From Botrytis cinerea B05.10 (lineage: Eukaryota; Ascomycota; Leotiomycetes; Helotiales; Sclerotiniaceae): a DNA stretch of 64,000 nucleotides. Numbering within the stretch: the first letter of the stretch is position 1; each line of letters starts with the position of its first letter. The stretch spans positions 124,001 through 188,000 of the forward strand of contig NC_037320.1 of NCBI RefSeq assembly GCF_000143535.2, given 5' to 3'. Both the position numbers and the translations under genes were made by a program. Below are positions 11,376 to 21,429 of the stretch, one piece after another. The notes below the pieces were generated by a model. The model was given only the letters and a program-made list of their open reading frames with translations. It made no database searches and had not been told where the DNA came from.

Positions 11376-12602
11376 GGGGCGTTTGTATTTGGGGGGAGAT
11401 GGGGAGAGTATGTAGAGGGGAGATGGAGGAGGGGAGATGATGATAAAGATGATGATGTCATTTGTAAATATTTAAATCGGTTGTAGACAATTGGTTTGAT
11501 ACGCGATTTTATCAATACATTTGAAGATAAACATTCTATTAAATATCCAGCAATCTATATGTATCATATAATACGAGTAAAATGTATTGTATTTTTGTGT
11601 TAATAGAAGTCTTATAGTTACAAATATCTTATTGAGAACAACCATTAATTATCAATCAAATAATGAATTAGTTAATTACATCAGCGCCTGCGATACAGCT
11701 AACTTAAATAGTTGGAAACCAATCTACTACGTATAGGTACCTCGTATGCATGTTCGATCGTCTCCCTCCTGATCGATCTTTGGGATATTGTGGATGTTGT
11801 GGATGCTCGGTCAGCTTGTGTTGATTGATATTATTTATTTGTTTATTTATTTTGTAATGAACAATAGATGAGTAAGTGATTAATAGATATAGTTAAGTTA
11901 TAACTACTTATTATTTATCTTCTAAATATATATTAGATATGTACGAGGGTGTGTGTATCTTTGAATAGGTAGTGTTAGGCAAAAGAATCGAAGTCATCAA
12001 AATTATAATGAGATTTTAATTATTGTTATTATTATTATTAATATAATATTATAGATATCAATAATTGTACTTTACAAACCTCTTGTATAGATTTTGATGT
12101 AAAAAATGATTCAAATCTGAGATCCTTTCCTCAATGTTATTTTTGGTTAAATTGATGGTTAGTTATTGGATTTCAAAGTAGATAAGTTTGTGTTTATTTT
12201 GCTAAGGAAATATACTCACCCGTGCACACACACCCGGCACTTATCAAAGAGACGCCCTCGAATTGGTAACCCACCTTACAGATCAATTAAAATGTGGTAC
12301 TTTTGCTCTCTTGGAATTAGTCAAGACCCCCGGACCGAGGGGGGGGGTTGATTTCCAAGCAATTGATACTTTTTTGTCCCTCTTGGATTTATCATCATCA
12401 TCATCGTCGTCATCGTCACACATAGCTACAGATTTGTTGGTCATACATAGATTTGGACATTCGTAGACATAGACATAGAACGGAATAATCCCATTGCGGC
12501 AATACATACATACACACCTACCTACCTACCTACCTATATAAATCTCTCAATTAAACCCTTTCATTCCTTTGTCTCTTTTCTTCTCCCCCTCCTACTTTCC
12601 TC
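11376..12602. other. AT-rich intergenic region
   Basis: A 1.2-kb spacer, very AT-rich between about 11820 and 12120 with many TTATTA/TAATTA runs. A TCATCATCGTCG repeat lies at about 12390-12418 and a TACC repeat just before the next gene. No coding signal was found. Confidence 0.55.
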
Positions 12603-13134
12603 ATGTTCAAAACATCTTTCCATCGACTTTTCCAATCTTCTCCTAAAAATCATACCGTTTCTCATTTTCCCACTCCATTCCACACCATCACACGCACCAT
12701 GACCTCCTCAGCAGCTCCCAACAGACCAAGCGGTCTCCTCGCCACATCCGGCATCGAGCTGCTCACGTTTGGAACGCCCAACGGGCACAAAATCAGCATA
12801 TTGCTCGAGGAGCTCAAAGCCGCCTACGGAAAACAATACACGTATCAATCGATTAATATCATGGAAAACATCCAGAAAGAAGAATGGTTCACGAAATTCA
12901 GTCCGAATGGAAGGATTCCGGCGATTGTGGATCATGATCGCAATGGATTTGCGGTGTTTGAGGGGGCGGCTATTTTGGCGTATTTGACGAGGAATTATGA
13001 TGTGGAGAGGAGGTTTAGTTTTGAAGATGAGGATGATAGGAGTAGAGTTGAGCAGTGGGTTGCTTGGCAGTGAGTTTTTATTTTTATGTTGTTACGTTTT
13101 TATGTTCTCGCTATTTCCTTTTCCTTTATTCTTT

Positions 13135-13187
<53 letters not shown>

Positions 13188-13741
13188 ACTTGAGAAGAAG
13201 GAGAGAAGAGGACTGGAGAGGGTGGAGAATTACATAGATATAGATACGAAAGAGAAGAAAAGTACACACTCAACTAACAACCCCCAGACACGGCGGTCTA
13301 GGCCCAATGCAAGGTCAAGCAAACCACTTCTACCGCCTGGCCAAAGAACGCATTCCCTACCCAACCCAACGCTACGTAGGCGAAACCGAGCGTCTCTACG
13401 GCGTTCTGGACGCCCATCTCGCCGATCGCGAGTACATTGTCGGCCCCGGAAAGGGAAAGTATAGTATTGCCGATATTGCGAATTTCAGCTGGGTCAACGT
13501 GGCGTATTTCGCGGGGGTGGATTTGGCGAAGTTTACGAATCTGGAGAGTTGGTGGAAGAGGATTAATGAGAGGGATGCGGTGAAGAAGGGTACCAGTGTG
13601 CCCAGTGAGAGTCGATTGATTAATGAGGCGTATAAGAAGAGGGTAGAGGATGATCAGGAGTTTAGGGAGGGAGAGGAGAAGTTGAGGAAACTGGGGGAGG
13701 AGGCGAAGGTTCAGTATGGGTATAAGTATTCTTCTCCTTGA
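12603..13741 (+). CDS. Glutathione S-transferase, Ure2/YfcG-like
   Basis: Glutathione-dependent transferase or disulfide reductase. Exons are 12603-13069 and 13288-13741, giving 306 aa. The thioredoxin-like N-domain runs from IELLTFGTPNGHKISILLEEL to FSPNGRIPAIVDH and VFEGAAILAYL. The position corresponding to the usual ES glutathione motif here reads EG. The all-helical C-domain starts across the splice at WVAWQHGGLGPMQGQANHFYR, the typical WLxFQxxGxGPMxGQ signature, and includes YIVGPGKGKYSIADIANFSWV. The 218-nt intron holds a CT microsatellite and a CTAAC branch site. The first about 32 residues are basic and Ser/Phe/Thr-rich. A second in-frame ATG at 12700 (MTSSAAPNRP) matches the usual cytosolic start, so a mitochondrial and a cytosolic form are possible. 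Confidence 0.92.
13141..13183. repeat. (TC)n microsatellite in GST intron
   Basis: More than 20 consecutive TC units inside the 218-nt intron of the glutathione S-transferase gene, at least 100 nt from the acceptor. Confidence 0.95.
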
Positions 13742-13971
13742 TCTGGATTCTCGGATTGATTGGGGGTGGATTGATTATGAGAATGGATGGAGCGCTAGGT
13801 TTATAGGGAGGGAGAGACGGAGAGACGGAGGGGAGTATAAAAGGTCTATCATGATAATAAAATAATGATTTCATTTGCTTCGATTCGCCTTTTCCCGATC
13901 TTGCAATACCCATCGCAAAATACCAAGCAGCAAGTAAACGTGATCAGAACAAATTATCTCAATTCTCTATA

Positions 13972-14061
13972 TCTATGTCTGTCTATGTCTGTCTATGTCT
14001 GTCTATGTCTGTCTATGTCTGTCTATGTCTATGTCTATGTCTATGTCTATGTCTATGTCTA
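13972..14061. repeat. Compound tandem repeat of TCTATGTCTG / TATGTC
   Basis: About six copies of a 10-bp unit (TCTATGTCTG) pass into about six copies of a 6-bp unit (TATGTC). The shorter unit looks like a truncated form of the longer one. Confidence 0.9.
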
Positions 14062-14132
14062 CGATGAACGAGCTAATCTACCCTACTCCAAACATATATA
14101 TTTATCAGTGTTACATACAATCAACTCGATTG

Positions 14133-14175
14133 ATGGGGGCAAGCCCCCAAACCCCCTTTTGCTCGCTGCGCTCGA
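14133..14175 (+). repeat. Left copy of 43-bp GC-rich inverted repeat
   Basis: Begins ATGGGGGCAAGCCCCC, itself a hairpin (GGGGGC/GCCCCC), then AAACCCCC, a 5-base variable spot, and CTCGCTGCGCTCGA. It matches the reverse complement of 14718-14760 at 38 of 43 positions, with all five differences adjacent. Confidence 0.9.
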
Positions 14176-14717
14176 GGGTTCGGTTTTGTGGGTTTGATTT
14201 TTGATTTGGTCGGATGAAATGGATGTATGTATGTATATATACATGTATGTAATAAATATAATGTGGAAAAAAAGTCGAGTCGAGTATTAATGTGGCTTAC
14301 ATGTATATTCTCACATTGGAGCTATTATTATTGGGGTACATGTACTGCGGAGTGTATTTGTTGTGTGGGGAGACGTACGAATGAATACCTTTCTTGCGTT
14401 TCGGTAAATATTAAGATTCAGATTAAGCGTAACGACCTTATTGCATGGAGAGAGTGGTGGTTTGGATGGGATTTGTTTTCATTTTTCTTTCTTGGGGAAG
14501 TGCTGGTGATTGGTATTATCTATTATGTGAGGGGGTGTTTGGTTTGGTTGAGTTTGGTGATGTGGAAATAGAGATAGAAATAGAAATAGACATGTATAAT
14601 GTATAATGTATAATGTAAAACGAGATACTTCTCATTTAGAGATTCGTATCATATCATATGAGATGGTGGAAAATCAAGAGCAGCGAAAACCATACCTTGG
14701 AGTGTAAGAGAGAGGAT

Positions 14718-14760
14718 TCGAGCGCAGCGAGGCCGTGGGGGTTTGGGGGCTTGCCCCCAT
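14718..14760 (-). repeat. Right copy of 43-bp GC-rich inverted repeat
   Basis: Reverse-oriented partner of 14133-14175, of identical length and without gaps. The two enclose 542 bp of AT-rich DNA with no clear gene. No obvious target-site duplication is visible in the immediate flanks. Confidence 0.9.
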
Positions 14761-16228
14761 GAATATGGGAATCGATCAGTAGAAGTAGAGAAGTCACGCT
14801 GCTGAAATTTGGATGTCGTTTCTCGTGGATGGAGGATTGGCTTAGGGTACCGGTATATTGTGTGTGTTTGAATTCCTGTGATATATATGGGGAATACTGT
14901 GGTGTTTGTCTGGATCTTTATGATTGGGCATTAAGTACGTGTACTATACTGCTAGCTTAAAGGCTTTGTTAGTTGGGGAGTAGGGTGTCATTTATATATA
15001 TATGTAAGTGTGTATGTATGTATGTATTGTTGTTATTTGTTTATCCCATCCTATCTTTTTCCTATTTGTCCCTTTTCACATTCGTCTTCTGTTACGAAAT
15101 ATATATGACTCCCATCCTTATGATCCATCCGAGGTACCGTACCCCCTCGATTCGCGTGCTCGAGTGTTTTCGGCTAAAACACGATTCATTCATTCAGGTG
15201 CTACCCCGCAATATCGTATCCTGTAGGTCATAATTCACCCACTCACCCCCACACTACCCGTACAACAAGGTTGTACTTCCGATGAGTATTGCAGAAGAAA
15301 AGCTTATGCACTCACACATAGCAATTGAGTGGTCATTCTTCCATTTCGGATTCTCTAGACTTGTTTCGACTCGCCGGGGTTTGCTTGGCTGAATTGCGAG
15401 ATCCGTCGCGTTAGCTCCCGCATGCATAAGGTTAGGTTAAATGGTTCGTTCGTTCATGCGGCATGATTCAATATTGATTTTTTCCCGCTCCCGACACGGA
15501 TATGATCACCCGCCATCGTGTTATGTTCAGTCTTCATGATTGCCGAGTTCGCCAATTTTAGTTCCAGGTATCTAAAATGATGTGCGTTGAGATGGGATGA
15601 TTTAGGTTTGTTGGTGTTTCTTCTTACGTGGAATGCGTGAATCGAATGGATTGTATAGATCTATAAGTATAGCTACATGTACAGTACAAGGGTTATAGCA
15701 AGTGCTACTTTAATTATTCAATATTATGAGAAGTGTTTTGTGTGTGTTCAGAAACTTTGGTATAGCTAGTGGCTTATATACTTGATGGGATAGCTCTTGA
15801 AATGTTTGCTAGTATAGACTTTCCAAATTACTATCACCATTCTGGAATATTTCTCAATTGGCTGTATGGATGTGGCGGTGTAAAGATATTGAGCAATCAA
15901 GGGCTTGTCATCATAGTTCTCACCTAATTATCGATACAAGTCTCATATCGTCGCTATTCACATATTGTATATCACCCATACGTGCATGTCCACGTGTCTA
16001 GATTCATCTAGCAGGTGATCTCCCCTCAAACTACTCCTCTCCTCGAGCCTCAACTTTCCCATCTAAAGAACTTCCTGAATCACCATATTACGCCAGTCTT
16101 CAACCGACTTCTCCATCCCCATCGAATCTTACGGACGCTGGCGCAGTTCCACTACCTTTCATCTCGGTCTGCTTGGGCTCCCTTTGGACAAACATCCTGA
16201 ACATTCTACACTTCCGCACCTATTCAAT

Positions 16229-18074
16229 ATGTTACTCAGACTGTCAATCACGGTCTGCTACCTTGTTACAACCGCTATCTCATCACCAATCCAAATTAGA
16301 ATAAAACATCAAACATCGCTTGTAGATCTAGGATATGCTCAATATCAAGGTACCCTATTAAGCTCAGGAATCACTCAATACCTAGGAATGCGATATGCAT
16401 CTCCTCCTGTTGATGATTTAAGATTCCGCGCTCCTCAGCCACCTCAAAGCTTGAATGGTGTTCAAAACGCTCAAACGGTATACAATGGATCACATGTTAA
16501 AATTGATGTTCACTAATATTCTCTTGTAGTTTGGACCGATTTGTCTCGCTACAAATAATGGTCCCACCTCCTCACAATCGGAGGATTGTCTTTTCGTTAA
16601 TGTGTGGGCACCGAGTACTGCTACACCGGCCTCCAAACTTCCAGTATGGGTTTTTATACAAGGAGGTGGATATATCTCTAATTCCAATGCCAACTTTAAT
16701 GGCTCGACAGTAGTCAACACATCGAATAATGAGATTGTCTTTGTCAATTTTAACTATAGAGTTGGATCATTTGGATTTTTGACAAGCGAGAAAGTGAGAG
16801 AGAATGGTGATTTAAATGTCGGACTTCTTGATCAACGATTTTTGCTACATTGGGTTCGAGATCATATTGCTCAGGTGTGTGTAAATAGTCGATTGACTGA
16901 TAGATGTTAACGAAAGTATAGTTTGGTGGTAATCCGGATCATGTGGTAATTCATGGAGATTCTGCCGGTGGTGGTTCTGTCGCGCTTCATCTTACTGCGT
17001 AGTGAGTCTAAACATCTACCAATATAGGCTTTCACTAACTCTACAAAAGTGGAGGCAGAAATGATAACCTCTTCATCGGTGCAATTGGCGAATCCCCTTT
17101 CTTTCCCACACAACCCCTCGTACCAGAATTAGAATGGCAATTTGATCGTTACGCGAATTCCGCTGGTTGCGGATCAGCAGATGATGCACTAGCGTGCTTA
17201 AGAACTCAGAGTACAGCGGTTCTTCAAGCGGCTAATGTTGCGTCTCCATATCCTGGACAGAGTGGAAGTCCGATATTTTATTGGACGCCAGCTATTGATG
17301 GGGATTTCATAAGAGATTATCCCTATGTTCTTTTTGAAAAGGGGTTGTCTGTTGATTTGCCCATTATGTTTGGAGGTTTGTTATTATATCTTCTCTTACT
17401 TTCACAGGGATACATGCTGATCATTTTAACACATAGACGTGACAAATGAAGGTTCAGTCTTCGCCCCAAATGCCGCTTCACCAAACGACATATCCACCTT
17501 CTTCAAAAACAACTATCCCGGTCTCACCTCCGCAGATCTCGACTCCATCAACACACAATACCCCCTCACCACGCCCCTCCCAAATCACAACGCATATTTC
17601 CCCTCCGCCTCCGCAGCCTATGGCGAAACAACCTTTGTCTGTCCCGCCCTCTTCATCTCCACCCACCTCGCCACCTTCAACTCCGCAACCCAAGTCTGGT
17701 TCTACCGCTACAACGTCCAAGACGCCGAAAACATCTCCAACGGTCTCGGCGTCCCACACGTCTTCGAACTCCCCGCCATTTTCGGACCCGGGAATACGCA
17801 GACCGGAGATGGAGGCAGTTATCTGAGTTACAATCGACAGGTTGTGGAGGTCACGATGAAGTATTGGATTGGGTTTGTGAGGGAGCTGGATCCAAATCGG
17901 GGGAAGGAGGAGGGGGCGCCGCATTGGGAAAATTTGGGCAAGGCGAGTGCAGCCGGGGGGAAGCTGAGGAGGATGAAGATCGAAACTAATGTAACTGCGA
18001 TGGAGGAGATTGACGGGGGGTTGGTTGCGAGGTGTAATTTTTGGAGGGGGTTGGCGGGGAGGATGGAACAGTAG
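16229..18074 (+). CDS. Secreted carboxylesterase/lipase type B
   Basis: Alpha/beta-hydrolase of the carboxylesterase/cholinesterase family, probably extracellular. Exons are 16229-16477, 16530-16874, 16922-17001, 17050-17375 and 17437-18074, giving 545 aa. The start at MLLRLSITVCYLVTTAISS gives a typical signal peptide. An upstream in-frame ATG at 16184 would bury it. The catalytic triad is complete by family comparison: Ser about 212 in GDSAGG, Glu about 338 in TNEGSVF, His about 441 in VPHVFELPAIFG. SEDCLFVNVW, the conserved disulfide/glycine region (WVFIQGGGY, oxyanion hole) and NYRVGSFGF are also present. All four introns are short with canonical ends. It could be called a triacylglycerol lipase by some annotators; the substrate cannot be read from sequence. 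Confidence 0.93.
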
Positions 18075-19125
18075 TCTGATATGGGGTTTGGGGTTGAATT
18101 TTTGATCATTTCACATAGGCATTGGGGTATTGGGGCAGAGAGATGATTTAACGATGACTTTACAATGGGTTTCGGTATTCGGATGGGTTTGATTGCTCAT
18201 CTCATCTCATCTGATTCAGAGATGGAATGAGGAACGCTAGTGCTACATGGAAATAGGATTAGGAATTCGGTGGTTTTTACACGGACGTTGCGTTGGATTG
18301 GAGTTCTTTCGTGAATTAGGAATATCGCCACATTGTATTACATTACATGGCATTGCTGGAATGCATGTGTGATCTTTACATTTACATATTGATAATCCAT
18401 GAGTTACTTTTCAACCACATGTGACTACTGACGAGTTCGATACGATACGATATGATATGATATGATATGATATGATGCGAAGTGAAGTGAAGTGAAGAGA
18501 AGTCATGAGAGGGAATGGGAAGATGGTTTTTATATAGATTCCTATATGATTGATGAGCGAGCGACCTAAAACAAAGATGTGTTCTAACTAGCTATGGAGA
18601 TATACAAAAAGCTTATGATTCACTCACCCGATATACTTGCTTGCCTGTCTTCTTCCTCCTGTTTCGTCATCCCATATCTGTAGCGTGCGGGATTCCCGTA
18701 CAATACTATACTGAGTTTGGAGATGCACGTTGCAGGTGATATACCTACCTACATAGCACGTAGTAAACGAATGAAGAGATCTGAATGGACTATCGTTGGT
18801 ATTTGATGGATTTGGGGGTTTTGGGGGGAGGGGGGCTTGGAGTGATAAGATACTTGTTTGGGGGAATGAAGTAGGTGTTAGGTCGCTTGAAGCTATTTTA
18901 GGGAAATGATGATATCTGACCATGATATCTATCAACTGAGGTTAATTGAACTGCAATTGTGTAACTGTCTATGGGGTACAAATGTGTTCTCGTCTAAAGT
19001 GGAACTATTGATATCACTCTGGCAAAGCCTAGAAAAAAATGTAGTTATGGTAACGCTTATGATCTAGATAATCTAGTTATACTTCTAATCTGAAATTCTA
19101 CCGCCACAAATTCCTGATTCACACC
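18075..19125. other. Convergent intergenic region
   Basis: A 1.05-kb spacer between two convergent genes. A GATAC/GATAT repeat followed by GAAGT repeats lies at 18436-18498. A G-rich tract occurs at about 18812-18840. No gene is seen. Confidence 0.5.
18436..18498. repeat. Simple repeats GATAC/GATAT then GAAGT
   Basis: Consecutive 5-bp units: GATAC drifting to GATAT, then AGTGA copies. It lies in a convergent intergenic spacer. Confidence 0.8.
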
Positions 19126-20780
19126 TCACAACTTGCTCCCCTCACTCTCCCCCCCCGCTCTCTTCGGTGGTCCCCCAACTCTTTTTTTCCACTCTTCGGA
19201 AAGCGTTTGCTTCTCAATCAAGCTCTTTTTAGTCCATTGTATATACTCTTCCTGTTCTCTTTTCCACCTCTTTAGCTCTTGTCCTATCCAGGGAGTCAAA
19301 GCATCTGCACATTCCTGTGTTGCTTCTTGCGCCACCAAATGACCTATTCCTTCCAACACGACTTCTTTAACTTTTCCTTCTTTAGCCCCTCCGCTCCCTC
19401 CGTGTCCAGTGCCCGTCATAGATAATTTTTCAACGCGAGAAGGAGGACTGCAGACGTTACTTGTAGCACCATAGATATAAAGAACCGAGGGACGAAGTTG
19501 CGGAAGTCGTAGAAGTGTATTAATTGGTTCTGGGCGATACAAAGGATATTTCGCTGGACTGGTCTCGTGTAAATCTGGGATGAGGTCTGGACGGATAACA
19601 GTTTTCCCATCTTCGGAAAAGGCCTCCCAAGATGGACGCATGAAGGAGAAGCATTCTTGGTGTTTGGTTGTGGTTAGGGTTGTACTGCCTGATGGCTCAT
19701 TGGGGTAGATGAGAGTTGGGGTTGAGCGGATGGCATATTGACACCAGCGGTCTAGGACGCGGGAATCCCATTTTGAGTATGCTTTTGATTTTCGAAAGGA
19801 AGCTTCGGCAGCGGCACGGGAGGGCCAGAGGTCGCGACGGAAGGTGGAGAGTTGGGCGGGTGAGATAGTACCAAAGGGGGTAGATGCATATTGCTGGATT
19901 ACGGGGTCGAGCATTATGAGGGTGGTTAGAAGACGGGGGTGCATGAGAGAAAGGTTGGTGAGCATGTTGGCGCCGAGGGAGTGACCGATTCCAATTATGG
20001 GGAGAGGCATTTCGGAACGGTAGGTATTGACCATATGGAGGAGATCCCGGGCATGATCTATCCATGATGCTGGAAGGTGTTAGATAACCTTTGGTATAAT
20101 AACGATTCATAGAATCAAGTCAATTTAAGTAAATGAAAGAGAACTCTGATGTCAGGGGTATATATGAACTGTGTTTCGAGTTTGCGTGTAAAGACCCTAG
20201 TAGGGATTTCAATCTATGTCAAGAAATCGACTATTGTGCGTGCGACTTGCACGCCCCTCCGCCCACATTTGTAGAAGTCACACTTGTAGAACACACACTT
20301 GTGGGATTCGAAGGCTTACATTTCTGAATCTTAAGTGAAATCGTTACAATAGAACAAAAACAGTCTAATCTGTCTACCAAGAGAACTAGCACGTACGATC
20401 ATTTCCCAATAATTGCTCATTCAGAACGCTACTGGCACCTTCATGAGCTAAATCTGCGATCCAAATACTTCGTATCTTGAAGCCATTGGCTTTTGCGCGT
20501 GCATGAACGTCTTCCCATAATGGCTCATACAACTCCTATACATGTTTAGCTTGTGGAATCATCCAAACGCATGAGATAAGTATACTTTCGGATAACCATT
20601 CGCATGAGCACCAATTATAGTTACATCTCCTGGTTGTGGATTCGGGTTATCTCGAGGTATGTATTGTTTGATTGCTAGATGTAGTACATCTTCTTGAGTA
20701 TTTGAAGTGGCACGAGGGTATTCCCGAATGTGTTGGCATTCGAGAATGTGTTCCTTTACCTCAAAGACTGTGGAGTGCAT
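19126..20780 (-). CDS. Lpx1-like peroxisomal alpha/beta hydrolase with SKL tail
   Basis: Predicted peroxisomal-matrix lipase/esterase of the yeast Lpx1 and toxin-biosynthesis-protein type. Exons are 20780-20586, 20535-20397 and 20069-19126, giving 425 aa. The start MHSTVFEVKEHILECQHIREYP matches family N-termini. Conserved blocks include GDVTIIGAHANGYPKELYEPLWED across intron 1 and GNDPSWIDHARDLLHMVN across intron 2. The nucleophile elbow is GHSLG (Ser about 142) and a late His lies in EGIGHLVAQEA. The last residues are SKL, a canonical PTS1 peroxisomal import signal. Intron 2 is 327 nt, contains a GC-rich hairpin and a 15-bp repeat, and may hold inserted DNA. Divergent from the BRCT gene. 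An alternative annotation would be a generic AB-hydrolase; the SKL tail supports the peroxisomal reading. Confidence 0.92.
20238..20254. repeat. Short GC-rich hairpin inside intron 2 of the Lpx1-like gene
   Basis: GCGTGC and GCACGC pair around the 5-nt loop GACTT, next to a GC-rich stretch. About 25 bp downstream is a short 15-bp repeat (TTGTAGAANNCACAC, 20269-20300). It differs in base composition from the surrounding AT-rich intron. Confidence 0.6.
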
Positions 20781-21429
20781 GATGGGGTAATTGTGGGGGA
20801 GAACCCTTATTTGGTGGGATACAAAGGATGTATATATGTAGTTTGAAGGCACAGCAAAGAGGATGGTGTATATCAAACGTTTTGATCTGGATTGAGTGAT
20901 ATATAATAATGAAGTGAAGATCAGAGTATATTGACGGAGAAGGAAAGATACTGAGACTTGAGCACCAAGCTGGGATGCATCACAAACCTCGGCCCCGGCC
21001 GGTAACACTAGGTTAGCGGGAAAGGGGGAAGCGGGAATCATCTAGCAGTTTTTAGTATAATTAACCAATTATCATTTGGTTGAAACATCTCGATATATCT
21101 TAAAAAACAAAGATTTCCTATTAAGGAAGTTTTATGCGATATGTGAAAAACAAAGGCGGGAAACAGTACACGCCTAGATTCAAGCTCACACGTGATTACC
21201 TGTCAAAAACAATCAGTTAACCCTTGTCATTTTAGCGCGTTTCTTTAAAGTACGTGATTCTAGAAACGCGCATCAATCCGCGTTTGTCGATTTTATAGAT
21301 CAAACACAATTTCAACATTGCAACAAGCAAATATTGTAGCAGTATTTATTAGCAAGGCCCTCGTCAATTCGTTGCACTTGCTACATGCCATAAACTCTTT
21401 CTATTGTGCATGAGGATTTGTATCTCAAT
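20781..21429. promoter_or_regulatory. Divergent promoter region of the Lpx1-like and BRCT genes
   Basis: A 649-bp region between two start codons. The half next to the BRCT gene carries three ACGCG-type motifs, listed separately. The half next to the hydrolase shows no recognised site; its open frame extends upstream but lacks family similarity. Confidence 0.5.
21236..21283. promoter_or_regulatory. Cluster of three MCB-like (ACGCG) motifs
   Basis: CGCGT at 21236-21240, ACGCG at 21266-21270 and CGCGT at 21279-21283 lie 147-194 bp before the start codon of the BRCT gene. ACGCG is the core of the yeast MluI cell-cycle box bound by MBF (Mbp1-Swi6), which drives G1/S expression of replication and repair genes. 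The motifs are seen; their function is inferred. Confidence 0.5.

Larger units (their letters stand above)
13742..16228. other. Long intergenic region with repeats and a GC-rich inverted repeat
   Basis: A 2.5-kb spacer between two + strand genes. It contains a GTCTAT-type tandem repeat (13972-14061), a pair of 43-bp inverted GC-rich copies (14133-14175 and 14718-14760), and TGTA repeats (about 14222-14250 and 15005-15030). The rest is AT-rich. Open frames here do not look like proteins. Confidence 0.55.

Noticed and set aside
16184..16228. Upstream ATG for the carboxylesterase
   Set aside because: It would put 15 polar residues before an otherwise perfect signal peptide.
13741..16228. Biosynthetic cluster around GST and carboxylesterase
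   Set aside because: No synthase, P450, transporter or pathway regulator lies nearby; neighbours are housekeeping genes.
17478..17924. 148-codon minus-strand ORF rich in Gly and Glu
   Set aside because: It overlaps the last exon of the carboxylesterase on the other strand and lacks start context or family features.
20781..21041. N-terminal extension of the Lpx1-like hydrolase frame
   Set aside because: The frame stays open upstream of 20780, but the residues are unlike the family and the internal start MHSTVFEVKE matches it.
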